Shown here: in pieces, positions 40,264 through 49,262 of the stretch
Layout: each line of letters opens with the position of its first letter
Numbering within the stretch: the stretch's first letter is position 1
NCBI GenBank assembly: GCA_025612375.1
Contig: JAAXKN010000002.1
Span: 124,001-188,000 of the forward strand
DNA length: 64,000 nucleotides
Reading direction: 5' to 3'
Source of the DNA: Ignavibacteria bacterium
GTDB lineage: Bacteria > Bacteroidota > Ignavibacteria > Ignavibacteriales > SURF-24
Made by a program: the position numbers and the translations under genes
The notes under the pieces: model-generated
The model's database searches: none
Told to the model about the DNA's origin: nothing
What the model saw: the letters and a program-made list of their open reading frames with translations, nothing else

Positions 40264-42366
40264 ATGGAAAACAAAACCTCAGTCATAAAAATTTTGGACG
40301 GGATTATTTTTGGTTGCGCGATTCTTTTCCTCGTAAGTACCAATAATTCCATTTTCGTAAACCAACTCGGCTACTATGGAGCGCTTCTGTGCATCATTGC
40401 AGAGTACTTTCTTGGTAAGAACAGGTTTAAGAGAACCGGCCTGGAAGTGGCCTTCCTTCTTTTCATACTGATTGAAGTAGTTGCCGCCTTCTTTTCGTTT
40501 AATGAACGCCAGGCATTCAGCAATGTACTCAGAAGATTTCTCCTGATACCTACGGTCTATACAATTATGGCCTCCGCAGATGATTTTTCCAAGGCAAAGC
40601 TATTTTTCAAGGTTTACCTTGGAGCGGCTTTTCTTACAATAATATTTTATCTCGGTTTTGCCGTTAAATACTTCCTTTCCAACCTCTATGTGGTGCAGGG
40701 AAAAGGGCCTTCGGTTTTCCAGTATGTTATGACTGCAGGAGGGCTCATAAGTTTTACCACTATTTTCTTCTTTGCCTTCCTCATAAATGAAAAGGGAAGT
40801 TTTAAGGTTAGAATATTTTATCTGGCGGGTTTTTTATTGTCCCTTATTGCCCTCGTTGCAAGCGATACGCGTGCGGCATGGATCGGAACAGCTGCGGCTT
40901 TATTCCTGATTCTCGTTGTAAAAAGAAAGTGGCTCATACTGGCCCCAATGATTATCCTGCTTGTTGCAGTTATTTTTCTCCAGAAGAACAAGAGCGTGCT
41001 GCACGTTTACAAATTTGACGGCAATAGCCTGGTGGAAGAAAAAGCTATTCCTACAATGGGAAGAGCCACCGGGGTATACAGTGAAAATGATGATGTTTAC
41101 CTCTGCGATTATGACAACGGCATACTTGAATATAAGAACCTCAAACTTACGGGCAGGATACCGACACCTTTCCCCGTTCAGAGCATGGAATACTGGACTG
41201 ACAGCACTTATGTGGCAAGGCTGTTGGATTTGAGATTCCTCCTTTTTAAGAAGTCCAACGGGAAAATGAAGCCCGCGGGGGAGTTTACTGCCCCCGGCTT
41301 AAATGTTGACTATTTTACCTCCAATGGGAGACTTTATCTGGCTGATTCCGACAGCGGGCTTACTGTCCTTTCTAATCCTGCTAATCTTAAGGAAAAAGTC
41401 AGGTTCCCTGAAATAAACAAAATTAAAAGAATGTCCGTTGATTCATCGGCGGCTGCAGTCTTTGACGGAAATAACAATCTTGAAGTTTACAGATTGAGTA
41501 ATGGCCTGCCGAAAGAAAAAATCTTCAGCCGGAAATTTAATACCAGTTACGGATTTCTTTATCTGAAGGGAGACAGGCTCCTCTTTACAGATAACAGCAG
41601 CCTGAGGCTCTTCCGCATAGATAATGGCGGCCTTAGCCTAACAGATTCAAACAGTAAACTTCAGGGCGTTTCGGTTTTCGGCTTTTCTATGGGCAAGCTC
41701 GTTGCTGTTGACTATAAAGGAAATGCCTATGATCTGGAGTACCCGATAAAGGATAAATTAGTCATTAAAAGTGAGATCCATATTAACTACCAGCCTTTAG
41801 GCCTTGCCGTTCTTGATGGGGGCTTCGCGGCCTCAGAGGTTAAGCGCAGCCGCATCGGTTCTATGGTTGATCCCTACCATCCATCAAACGTAGAAAGGAT
41901 GAACCTCTGGAAGGCAGGCTCACGCATTGTAAGGGACCATCCCCTATTCGGAGTGGGCGACATCGATATGCAGAACATATACAAGCTGTACAGGGATTAT
42001 TACGACAAGGAAACATACGGGCACTTCCATAATAATTATGTGCATTTTCTGGTTGCCTTGGGCATTCCGGGATTTATTATTGTAATGTTTCTTATTATCA
42101 GCATCCTGGCGGTACACGTAAAGATTTACAATGCACTCAAGTCGGTTGAATTTGCTTCTTCTTATGCCCTGGGGGCTATGGCTGCATTCATAGGGTTCCT
42201 GGGTTCAGGTCTTGCCGAATGGAATTTCGGCGACCATGAGATTATTACAATGGTCTGGTTCACGCTTGGGCTTAACCTGGCTTTTTATCTTACTTCCAAG
42301 AGAAAAGACCTGAAGGCTGAGGCGGGCAAAATTGAAGAAACAGTTCTTAATCCGAAACAACTTTAA
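40264..42366 (+). CDS. O-antigen ligase family protein with inserted beta-propeller
   Basis: A 700-residue membrane protein. Residues 1-240 hold about nine helices ending with LIALVASDTRAAWIG and ILAPMIILLVAVIFL. Residues 541-700 carry the Wzy/WaaL signature: ERMNLWKAGSRIVRDHPLFG then GHFHNNYVHFLVALGIPG and more helices. Between them (about 242-538) lies a soluble insertion of short repeated strands (NDDVYLCDYDNGILEYKN; NGRLYLADSDSGLTVLSNP) typical of a beta-propeller. The start at 40264 follows the ABC stop by four bases; an upstream in-frame ATG at 40138 lies inside the ABC gene. It probably polymerises or ligates surface glycan in the periplasm. Confidence 0.8.
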   Translation: MENKTSVIKILDGIIFGCAILFLVSTNNSIFVNQLGYYGALLCIIAEYFLGKNRFKRTGLEVAFLLFILIEVVAAFFSFNERQAFSNVLRRFLLIPTVYTIMASADDFSKAKLFFKVYLGAAFLTIIFYLGFAVKYFLSNLYVVQGKGPSVFQYVMTAGGLISFTTIFFFAFLINEKGSFKVRIFYLAGFLLSLIALVASDTRAAWIGTAAALFLILVVKRKWLILAPMIILLVAVIFLQKNKSVLHVYKFDGNSLVEEKAIPTMGRATGVYSENDDVYLCDYDNGILEYKNLKLTGRIPTPFPVQSMEYWTDSTYVARLLDLRFLLFKKSNGKMKPAGEFTAPGLNVDYFTSNGRLYLADSDSGLTVLSNPANLKEKVRFPEINKIKRMSVDSSAAAVFDGNNNLEVYRLSNGLPKEKIFSRKFNTSYGFLYLKGDRLLFTDNSSLRLFRIDNGGLSLTDSNSKLQGVSVFGFSMGKLVAVDYKGNAYDLEYPIKDKLVIKSEIHINYQPLGLAVLDGGFAASEVKRSRIGSMVDPYHPSNVERMNLWKAGSRIVRDHPLFGVGDIDMQNIYKLYRDYYDKETYGHFHNNYVHFLVALGIPGFIIVMFLIISILAVHVKIYNALKSVEFASSYALGAMAAFIGFLGSGLAEWNFGDHEIITMVWFTLGLNLAFYLTSKRKDLKAEAGKIEETVLNPKQL

Positions 42367-43133
42367 TGATAAAGATATCTTCCATCATCCTTGCAAAGGA
42401 TGAAGAACATAATATTGCTCGATGCATCGACAGCCAGGCGGGCTGTGTTGACGAAATTATAGTCATTGTAGACAGCAGGACCAAGGACAATACGCTTAAT
42501 ATCCTGAAGGAAAAAGGTGTAGTCTACGAAGTCTGCCAGTGGCAGGGGTATGCCAGGACAAAGGAGTATGCTCTTTCGAAAGCCTCAAACGACTGGATAT
42601 TCTGGATTGATGCCGATGAAGCCCTGACGCCTGAGCTTAAAAATGAAATACTTGAATTCAAAATGGGCAAGCCCGCATTCAGCGCTTATTCAGTTCCACG
42701 CAAGGCAAATTTCCTTGGAAGGTGGATTATGCACAGCGGCTGGTATCCGGGGCGCGTTGAAAGGCTTTTTAGTAAAAGCCGTGCGCATTTCAGCAACAAG
42801 GATGTTCATGAGCATCTTGTTGTGGAAGGTGAAACAGGGAGATTGAGGCACGACCTGGAGCATTATACCGATCCTTCAATCAAGCATTACTTCGATAAAT
42901 TTAACATTTACACGTCACTTGCTGCTGAAGAGCTCTTTAAGAAAAACAGGAGTGCGTCTTTGAAGGATATACTTCTCAGGCCGCCATTTCTTTTCTTTAA
43001 GATGTATATAATGAAACTGGGTTTTCTGGACGGCCTTAACGGCTTTATGCTGGCCGTATTTTCATCACTTTATGTTTTTACAAAGTATTGCAAGCTCTGG
43101 GAATTAAACAAGGCTTCCAAAGAAAAGGCGTAA
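42366..43133 (+). CDS. Family 2 glycosyltransferase (WaaE/KdtX-like)
   Basis: A 255-residue GT-A enzyme: ISSIILAKDEEHNIARCI at the start, the metal-binding DAD at 82-84 in WIFWIDADEALTPEL, and a WaaE-like middle (WIMHSGWYPGRVERLFSKS; DVHEHLVVEG). A hydrophobic C-terminal stretch may attach it to the membrane. It begins on the last base of the ligase stop codon and ends the array of rightward genes. Confidence 0.9.
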   Translation: MIKISSIILAKDEEHNIARCIDSQAGCVDEIIVIVDSRTKDNTLNILKEKGVVYEVCQWQGYARTKEYALSKASNDWIFWIDADEALTPELKNEILEFKMGKPAFSAYSVPRKANFLGRWIMHSGWYPGRVERLFSKSRAHFSNKDVHEHLVVEGETGRLRHDLEHYTDPSIKHYFDKFNIYTSLAAEELFKKNRSASLKDILLRPPFLFFKMYIMKLGFLDGLNGFMLAVFSSLYVFTKYCKLWELNKASKEKA

Positions 43134-43154
43134 GAGTTTAATAAAGGTATTTAC

Positions 43155-43194
43155 AAAAAAAGCATGGCAGCTTAAGTGCTGCCATGCTTTTTTT
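43155..43194. terminator. Bidirectional terminator between convergent genes
   Basis: aaaaaaagcatggcagc (43155-43171) pairs with gctgccatgcttttttt (43178-43194) around a six-base loop. A and T runs flank both sides, so it can serve the glycosyltransferase on + and the S46 peptidase on -. Confidence 0.93.
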
Positions 43195-43213
43195 TATAAG
43201 TACTTGTTATGCC

Positions 43214-45421
43214 TTAAAGATTAACACCCAGTTCGCTTAAGATAAAATCTGCTCCGCCAATTTTCTGTGTAACCCAGAGCACATAGCGGATATCCACGCC
43301 GATTGAGCGGCTGTAGTCTTCATTCCAGGCGTAGTCATTAATTGTTGCCTCATATGTCCTGTCGAAGTTAACCCCTATTAGTTCCCCGTAGGCATTCATT
43401 ATAGGGCTTCCTGAGTTGCCGCCTGTTGTATCCATGTCGTAGAGAAGAGCAACCGGCAGGCCTTTAGCTTTTTCGCTGTAGAAGCGTCCGAAATCCTTAT
43501 TCTCATAAAGCTCGCGGAGTTTTTCAGGTATTCTGTATTCACCTCCAAGGTAGCTCTTTTCAATTACCCCCTGAAGAGTGGTAAAAGGAGAATTATAAAC
43601 AGCGTCTGCAGGTGAATAGCCCCTGACGTGTCCGTAGGTAAGCCTGAGCGTAGAGTTGGCGTCAGGAATAAAGGACTTTTTCTGCCAGAGCCTTTTTACT
43701 TCAATGAGTCTTGCCGAGAGTTCATCAAGTGTTCCTTCAAGCGCTCTTTTTTCATCTTCATAAGATGAAGCCTCTTTTCTTAAGTCTAAGGCCAGAGTAA
43801 TGATGGGGTTATTTAATGAAACAAGCTCGTCATAGCTTTTTGTAAGAAGTTTCAGGAAATACTCTACATCGGAAAGTCTGTTGTTGTTAAAAGCTTTCTC
43901 AATATATTCATCAATAGCTTTAGCGTTGCCTTTTTCCCTGGCTATCTTATCTACAGAGCTTATTCTGGATCCTTCAGGAAACTCCGAGGCATCCTGAAGC
44001 ATTCTTTTTAGGAAGACCTTGTCTGCCTCAAGGCCGAATGTGCCGTAGATAACGGAAATATTTTTCTTTAGCTCAGGCATATTAAGATAAGCCTGCTTTC
44101 TTTCACTTTCGGGTTTTTTTGAATCAATTGCATAGTCCAGTGCCAGGTCGGCAAGCCTGAGGAGTGTGGAAGATCTGTAAATCTGTCCCATCCACAGGTC
44201 GCGTTTTGCAGTTCTGAACATGCTCTTATAAGCCTTTTCGGTTTCCGGGAGCACACTTCCGTACTGTGCTTTAAGTGAAGGGTCATTATCTATAAATGCC
44301 TGAAGGTCCTTTTCCTCACGGCGTTTTTTATCTACAAGTGAAAGCGATCTGAGGCCTTTCAGCTTCCCTTTATAGTTCTTTGTCACGTTTGCAAGCCCCT
44401 TAATTCTTGAAGCAAAGCGGATTGCAAGTTCGTGATTATTCTCTCCCATCTTCTCCATTGCGGCAATCTGGAAGTCATAAAGTTCAGAGATGTAGGGGAG
44501 CTGATATTTTTCCTGGAACTTCAGGAACTCTGAAGGCTTATGGCGGAAAGTCCTGCCCGGGTAACCTAGAATAAAGACAAAGTCTTCCTCGTTAACGCCA
44601 TTGGGATTAACCTTCAGGAATTTTTTCGGCTTAAAAGGAACGTTGTCCTTTGAGTATGGCGCGGGGGAGCCGTCTTTTGCAACATATGCTCTTACAAATG
44701 AAAAGTCACCCGTATGGCGCGGCCAGACCCAGTTATCAGATTCTCCGCCGAACTCCCCTATAGAGCGCGGGGGAACGTAAACTATTCTTACGTCGCGGAT
44801 AAGCCTGTACCTGAAGAGGACGTATGTTTGTCCTTCAAACATTTCAGAAACTTCAGCTCTTATGGTTTTATCCTTGCTTTCAGCTTCTTTTACCAGCTCT
44901 ATTCTTTTTTTCTCCATTGCCCTGGATCTTTCAGCAGGGTCGGTAATTCCATCGGCTGCTTTCAGGATTTTTGCCGAAACGTCTTCATATGAATCCGTAA
45001 TACGGCAGCTGAGCCCTTTGGCTTCAATCTCCTCTTCCTTTGCAGAGGCTTTGAAACCATTTTCAATATAGTCGTGTTCTAGTGTACTGGCGGCCTGCAG
45101 AGCGCCGAAGACGCAGTGGTGGTTTGTAATAATAAGGCCTTCGCCGGAGATGAAGCTTCCTGTGCATCCTCCTACATTTACCAGTGCATCTACGAGGCTG
45201 ATGCCGTTTGGATTATATACTTCCAAAGGATCAATCCTTAAGCCCGCCTGCTTTAAGGCGATGTTATGGATTTCACTTAAGGGGTACATCCCTTCATCCA
45301 GATCCGGCATGCCTTTTTCGGGCAGTGGTTTTTCGGGCACAGCCTTAGCCGCAAAGAACGATATGGAGACAATACCGATTATAAGAAGAAAAGTCTTCCT
45401 GTACTTGTTAAACAAAAACAT
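43214..45421 (-). CDS. S46 family dipeptidyl-peptidase, DPP11-like
   Basis: A 735-residue secreted or periplasmic serine exopeptidase that releases dipeptides. An N-terminal signal peptide ends near SFFAAKA. Catalytic parts: His in GLIITNHHCVFG (101/102), Asp in GESDNWVWPRHTGDFSF, and S670 in GGNSGSPIMNAYGELIG. The residue 18 positions after the serine is R688; in this family arginine there marks DPP11 (Asp/Glu preference) and glycine marks DPP7. Such enzymes support growth on peptides in Bacteroidota. Confidence 0.92.
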   Translation of the reverse strand: MFLFNKYRKTFLLIIGIVSISFFAAKAVPEKPLPEKGMPDLDEGMYPLSEIHNIALKQAGLRIDPLEVYNPNGISLVDALVNVGGCTGSFISGEGLIITNHHCVFGALQAASTLEHDYIENGFKASAKEEEIEAKGLSCRITDSYEDVSAKILKAADGITDPAERSRAMEKKRIELVKEAESKDKTIRAEVSEMFEGQTYVLFRYRLIRDVRIVYVPPRSIGEFGGESDNWVWPRHTGDFSFVRAYVAKDGSPAPYSKDNVPFKPKKFLKVNPNGVNEEDFVFILGYPGRTFRHKPSEFLKFQEKYQLPYISELYDFQIAAMEKMGENNHELAIRFASRIKGLANVTKNYKGKLKGLRSLSLVDKKRREEKDLQAFIDNDPSLKAQYGSVLPETEKAYKSMFRTAKRDLWMGQIYRSSTLLRLADLALDYAIDSKKPESERKQAYLNMPELKKNISVIYGTFGLEADKVFLKRMLQDASEFPEGSRISSVDKIAREKGNAKAIDEYIEKAFNNNRLSDVEYFLKLLTKSYDELVSLNNPIITLALDLRKEASSYEDEKRALEGTLDELSARLIEVKRLWQKKSFIPDANSTLRLTYGHVRGYSPADAVYNSPFTTLQGVIEKSYLGGEYRIPEKLRELYENKDFGRFYSEKAKGLPVALLYDMDTTGGNSGSPIMNAYGELIGVNFDRTYEATINDYAWNEDYSRSIGVDIRYVLWVTQKIGGADFILSELGVNL

Positions 45422-45521
45422 TAATACACCTCTTTCAGTGGAAAGATTAAGATTTAAGTCCTAAAAATATGAAATTAATAGCCATAAATCATTTGGTAAA
45501 GGATTCTCCGGCGGCAGCCTA

Positions 45522-45529
45522 TAAGTTTG
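45522..45529 (+). promoter_or_regulatory. Bacteroidota-type -7 box before recG
   Basis: TAAGTTTG fits TAnnTTTG and lies 34 bases before ATG 45564. It supports that start over an ATG at 45531. A TTTG at 45492-45495 is 26 bases upstream, longer than usual. Confidence 0.5.
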
Positions 45530-45563
45530 CATGTTCATTTCTAATGGCTTATTTTTGAAAATC

Positions 45564-47753
45564 ATGAATAACCCGAATACAAATACACTGGAACATTCTG
45601 TAAAGTTCATTAAGTCCGTAGGGCCCAAGAGGGCTGAATCGTTTGCCAAGGTGGGTATTGAGACCATAAGGCAGATTCTTTACTATTTTCCTACCAAATA
45701 CCTGGACCGTTCCACTACGCTGAACGCCGCAAAGGTATACGGGCACATTGTAAACGGCTACGAGGGTGAAGTTACCATAATAGGGCAGGTGCTCGATAAG
45801 GAGAAGATCCGTTATGGTAAAAAAGAGATACTGAAAGTAAAGATGCGCGACGCAAGCGGATTTTTTGAATGTGTCTGGTTCCAGGGTATCAGGTACATGC
45901 AGCTGCTTTTTAATCCGGGCGAGCATTATGCTGTTTCATCCAAGCCTGTACTTACAAAATACGGCCACCTGCAGTTTGTGCATCCCGATTTCGACAAGAT
46001 CACCGAAGATGAGTCGCAGCGTTTCTTAAACACCGGCAAAATTATTCCTTTCTACCGCGTTTCAAAGGAATTACGCTCGACAAATATAGGGGACCTGAGC
46101 CTGAGAAAGATCATCAGTGCTGCCGTGGAAACCTATGCTGATGACTTGGGTGAGACACTTACGCCTGAAATAATAGAGCAGTATAAGCTCCCGGGCATTC
46201 GGGAGGCGGTAAAGAACATACACTTCCCTCCTTCAAAAGAAGAGCTTGAACGCGCGCAGCTGCGCTTTAAGTTTGAAGAGCTCTTTTATATTGAGCTTCT
46301 TGTTGCCTTAAGGAAATATAACATTCAGGAGCAGCTTCCGGGCTATTCCATGAAAGTAAGAAGCCATCTTGTAGCTGACTTTCTTAAAACGCTTCCTTTT
46401 GACCTTACACGGGCACAGCTCGGGGTCTTAAGCGATATAAGGCATGATATGGAAAGGAATAAGCCGATGAACCGGCTTCTGCAGGGGGATGTAGGCAGCG
46501 GCAAGACCATTGTAGCCCTTATTGCAATGCTGATAGCAAAGGATAACGGCTTCCAGTCGGCGCTCATGGCGCCCACGGAGATTCTGGCAGACCAGCACTA
46601 TAAAAATATCACGCGCATGCTGGAAGGATTTGATATAAAGGTGAGCCTGCTTGTAGGGGGGCAGAAGAAATCCGAAAAGCAGAAGAATAAGTCAATGATT
46701 GAAATGAATGAAAGCGACATTGTTATCGGCACGCACGCACTCTTTGAAGAAGCGGTTACTTTTAACAACCTCGGCCTCATTGTAATTGACGAGCAGCACC
46801 GCTTCGGAGTTGTTCAGCGTTCAAGACTTATTACCAAAGGGCACTCGCCCGACGTGCTGGTTATGACTGCCACACCAATTCCAAGGACTTTGTCGATGAC
46901 AATTTACGGTGACCTGGATGTTTCAGTAATAAAGGAAATGCCTAAAGACAGGATTGCAATTAAAACCTCTTTAAGAGGCGAGGCAAGTCTTCCAAACATA
47001 TATAAATTCATAGTTGATAAGGCCAGGGAGGGCTATCAGTCGTTTATTATCTATCCCCTGGTAAAAGAATCCGATAAAATTGAGCTTAAGGCAGCTGAAA
47101 CCCACTTTGTTGAGCTCAAGGAGACGCATCTGAAGGAGTTAAGGATAGCCATGGTGCATGGACAGATGTCCTGGCAGGAAAAAGAAGAGGCTATGATGCG
47201 CTTTGCCAGAAAAGAGTTTGACGTGCTGGTTGCAACAACTGTTATTGAGGTAGGAATAGATATTCCGGATGCCAATATAATAGTTATTAATGATGCCGAA
47301 CGTTTCGGCCTTTCACAGCTGCATCAGTTAAGGGGAAGAGTGGGAAGGAGCAACAAGCAGGCATACTGCATTCTTGTAACAAAAGATGAATACGCCGAAA
47401 GGACAAATAATTTCAGCGCCGACTTTGAGTATATGTCACCTTCGCAGATAGAGAAGAATAAAGCCGTGGCAAGGCTGCATTCCATGGTAAAGTATACGAG
47501 CGGGTTCGAACTTTCGGAAATTGACCTTAAGCTAAGAGGTCCGGGTGATATATTCGGGACAAAGCAGAGCGGCTTTCCTGAACTGAAGTACGCAGACGTT
47601 GTAAATGACACTCAGATACTTGTGGAGGCTAAAGCAGCTGCATTCAGCCTTATCAGTTCAGATCCTAAGCTTAAGGCTCCGGAGAACGGACTGATTAAGG
47701 AGAACCTGCTTAGAAGCTACCGTGAAAATCTCGCCTATGCGAGGATTGCATAG
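45564..47753 (+). CDS. recG: ATP-dependent DNA helicase RecG
   Basis: A 729-residue branch-migration helicase that rescues stalled forks. The N-terminal wedge/OB domain covers about 1-250 (SVKFIKSVGPKRAESFAKVG; IGQVLDKEKIRYGKKEILKV). Helicase motifs: GDVGSGKT with K314, MAPTEILADQHY, DEQHRFGVVQR, MTATPIPRTLSM, and motif VI QLRGRVGRSNKQAYC. Intact and of normal length. Confidence 0.97.
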   Translation: MNNPNTNTLEHSVKFIKSVGPKRAESFAKVGIETIRQILYYFPTKYLDRSTTLNAAKVYGHIVNGYEGEVTIIGQVLDKEKIRYGKKEILKVKMRDASGFFECVWFQGIRYMQLLFNPGEHYAVSSKPVLTKYGHLQFVHPDFDKITEDESQRFLNTGKIIPFYRVSKELRSTNIGDLSLRKIISAAVETYADDLGETLTPEIIEQYKLPGIREAVKNIHFPPSKEELERAQLRFKFEELFYIELLVALRKYNIQEQLPGYSMKVRSHLVADFLKTLPFDLTRAQLGVLSDIRHDMERNKPMNRLLQGDVGSGKTIVALIAMLIAKDNGFQSALMAPTEILADQHYKNITRMLEGFDIKVSLLVGGQKKSEKQKNKSMIEMNESDIVIGTHALFEEAVTFNNLGLIVIDEQHRFGVVQRSRLITKGHSPDVLVMTATPIPRTLSMTIYGDLDVSVIKEMPKDRIAIKTSLRGEASLPNIYKFIVDKAREGYQSFIIYPLVKESDKIELKAAETHFVELKETHLKELRIAMVHGQMSWQEKEEAMMRFARKEFDVLVATTVIEVGIDIPDANIIVINDAERFGLSQLHQLRGRVGRSNKQAYCILVTKDEYAERTNNFSADFEYMSPSQIEKNKAVARLHSMVKYTSGFELSEIDLKLRGPGDIFGTKQSGFPELKYADVVNDTQILVEAKAAAFSLISSDPKLKAPENGLIKENLLRSYRENLAYARIA

Positions 47754-48144
47754 GTAGAGTTTTCAGATTCCTCTTAAAAGTTTAACGCCCGGTTTCGTTT
47801 TATAGTTAACAATCCCCATTATATCCCCTTGCATAAGTTCCACCTTCGTAATTTCTGTATAGTGAGGCTTCATTGCATGAAAAGTTTACTTAAGCCTGGA
47901 ATGTTCATGCGTTAAAGAAAAAAATAAAAATATTTTAATATGTTGTTTTATTTAAAGAATAACTTTTTATATTTTTACAAAATATTTTTTCCGAAAGAAT
48001 TTTTAAAAATATTTTGATTTTTAGCAAAATATTTTCCTTATTGCTCCAAAAATATTTTTAAATAATAAAGAATGTTTTATATTACAATTAAGTGTTCTTG
48101 CAAACTGATTTAGAAAAAATTTTAGTCATAAATTTTTTATCGCT
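47754..48144. other. Gene-free AT-rich region with five AAAATATTTT palindromes
   Basis: No gene is visible between recG and the ATP-grasp operon. From 47920 on the sequence is almost purely A and T and contains the palindrome AAAATATTTT five times: 47927-47936, 47979-47988, 48006-48015, 48026-48035 and 48049-48058. Spacing of the last three is 20-23 bases, about two helical turns. It could be a curved upstream element or a set of protein sites for the operon promoter that follows, or just AT-rich sequence. Confidence 0.55.
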
Positions 48145-48152
48145 TAACTTTG
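48145..48152 (+). promoter_or_regulatory. Bacteroidota-type -7 box before the ATP-grasp/KamA operon
   Basis: TAACTTTG fits TAnnTTTG. The ATG at 48189 is 36 bases downstream. A TTG at 48150 falls inside this box and is therefore an unlikely start. Confidence 0.5.
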
Positions 48153-48188
48153 GGAGCAGTTATTACATCACTTAATAATAACATTCAG

Positions 48189-49262
48189 ATGAATGTTGCA
48201 ATTACATTTAATGTTAAACCCGAAGAGGAGTCTTTAACAGAACCTCCGTCTTCGAAAGAAGAATTAACCTCAGAACGATCTGTCCTGCCTCAGACTTCTA
48301 CTTCATACAATGACGTTTATGCTGAGTGGGATTCCTTTGAAACCATAGATGCTGTAAATAAGGCGCTTTCACTTTACCACAATGTAACCTTAGTTGAAGC
48401 AAATGACCTGGCTTTTGAGAAATTAAAATGCCTTAGGCCCGATATTGTATTTAATATTGCCGAAGGAATGAACGGCATTAGCCGTGAGGCACAGATTCCG
48501 GCAATGCTCGATATGCTGAATATACCATATACAGGAAGTGACCCGCTTACGCTTGCAACATGCCTGGATAAGGCAAGAACAAAAGAAATTTTATCATTTT
48601 ATAACATAAAGACCCCGCGCTTCATTACGGCTTCAGGCCTGGATGATCTTAAAGACTTTTCCTTGAGATTTCCTGTCATGATCAAGCCCGTAGGTGAAGG
48701 CTCAAGCAAGGGAATATTCGATTCTTCGTTTATCAGAGACTTTGAAGGGCTGAAGGAAGCCTTATTAAGCAACAGCAGAACATACGGACAGCCTTCTTTG
48801 ATCGAAGAATTCCTTCCCGGAAGGGAATTTACAGTAGCCATAATCGGTAATGACGATGATGCCACGGTGCTCCCGATCGTAGAAATTAACTTTAGTGAAC
48901 TTCCCGGCGGAATGGCGCCTATCTATTCCTACGAGGCAAAGTGGATTGTGGACAGAAGAGAAAATCCGCTGGAGATTTTTACATGTCCGGCCGGGCTTAG
49001 TGCTGCTCTGGAAGAGAAGATCAAGAGTGCTGCATTAAATACATATAAGACTCTGCGCTGCCGCGACTGGAGCCGTATTGACGTAAGGCTTGACGCGGAA
49101 GGTGAGCCGAACATTATTGAAGTAAACCCTCTGCCGGGTATACTGCCCGACCCGAAAGACAATTCCTGCTTCCCGAAGGCAGCACGTGCCGCAGGAATGA
49201 ATTATGAAGAGATGCTAAACCGTGTTTTATATGTTTCAGCTAAAAGGCATAACCTTATATGA
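48189..49262 (+). CDS. Ddl-like ATP-grasp ligase, first copy
   Basis: A 357-residue enzyme of the D-alanine-D-alanine ligase fold. From MNVAITFNVK it follows the Ddl plan: NIAEGMNGISREAQIPAMLD (N-domain), FPVMIKPVGEGSSKGIF (ATP lid lysine region), SLIEEFLPGREFTVAIIG, and the metal-binding end DWSRIDVRLDAEG with EVNPLPGILPD. It is not likely the wall Ddl: a second copy follows, and the partners are an acetyltransferase and an aminomutase. It probably forms an amide bond between amino acid-like substrates. It overlaps the next gene by four bases. Confidence 0.85.
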   Translation: MNVAITFNVKPEEESLTEPPSSKEELTSERSVLPQTSTSYNDVYAEWDSFETIDAVNKALSLYHNVTLVEANDLAFEKLKCLRPDIVFNIAEGMNGISREAQIPAMLDMLNIPYTGSDPLTLATCLDKARTKEILSFYNIKTPRFITASGLDDLKDFSLRFPVMIKPVGEGSSKGIFDSSFIRDFEGLKEALLSNSRTYGQPSLIEEFLPGREFTVAIIGNDDDATVLPIVEINFSELPGGMAPIYSYEAKWIVDRRENPLEIFTCPAGLSAALEEKIKSAALNTYKTLRCRDWSRIDVRLDAEGEPNIIEVNPLPGILPDPKDNSCFPKAARAAGMNYEEMLNRVLYVSAKRHNLI

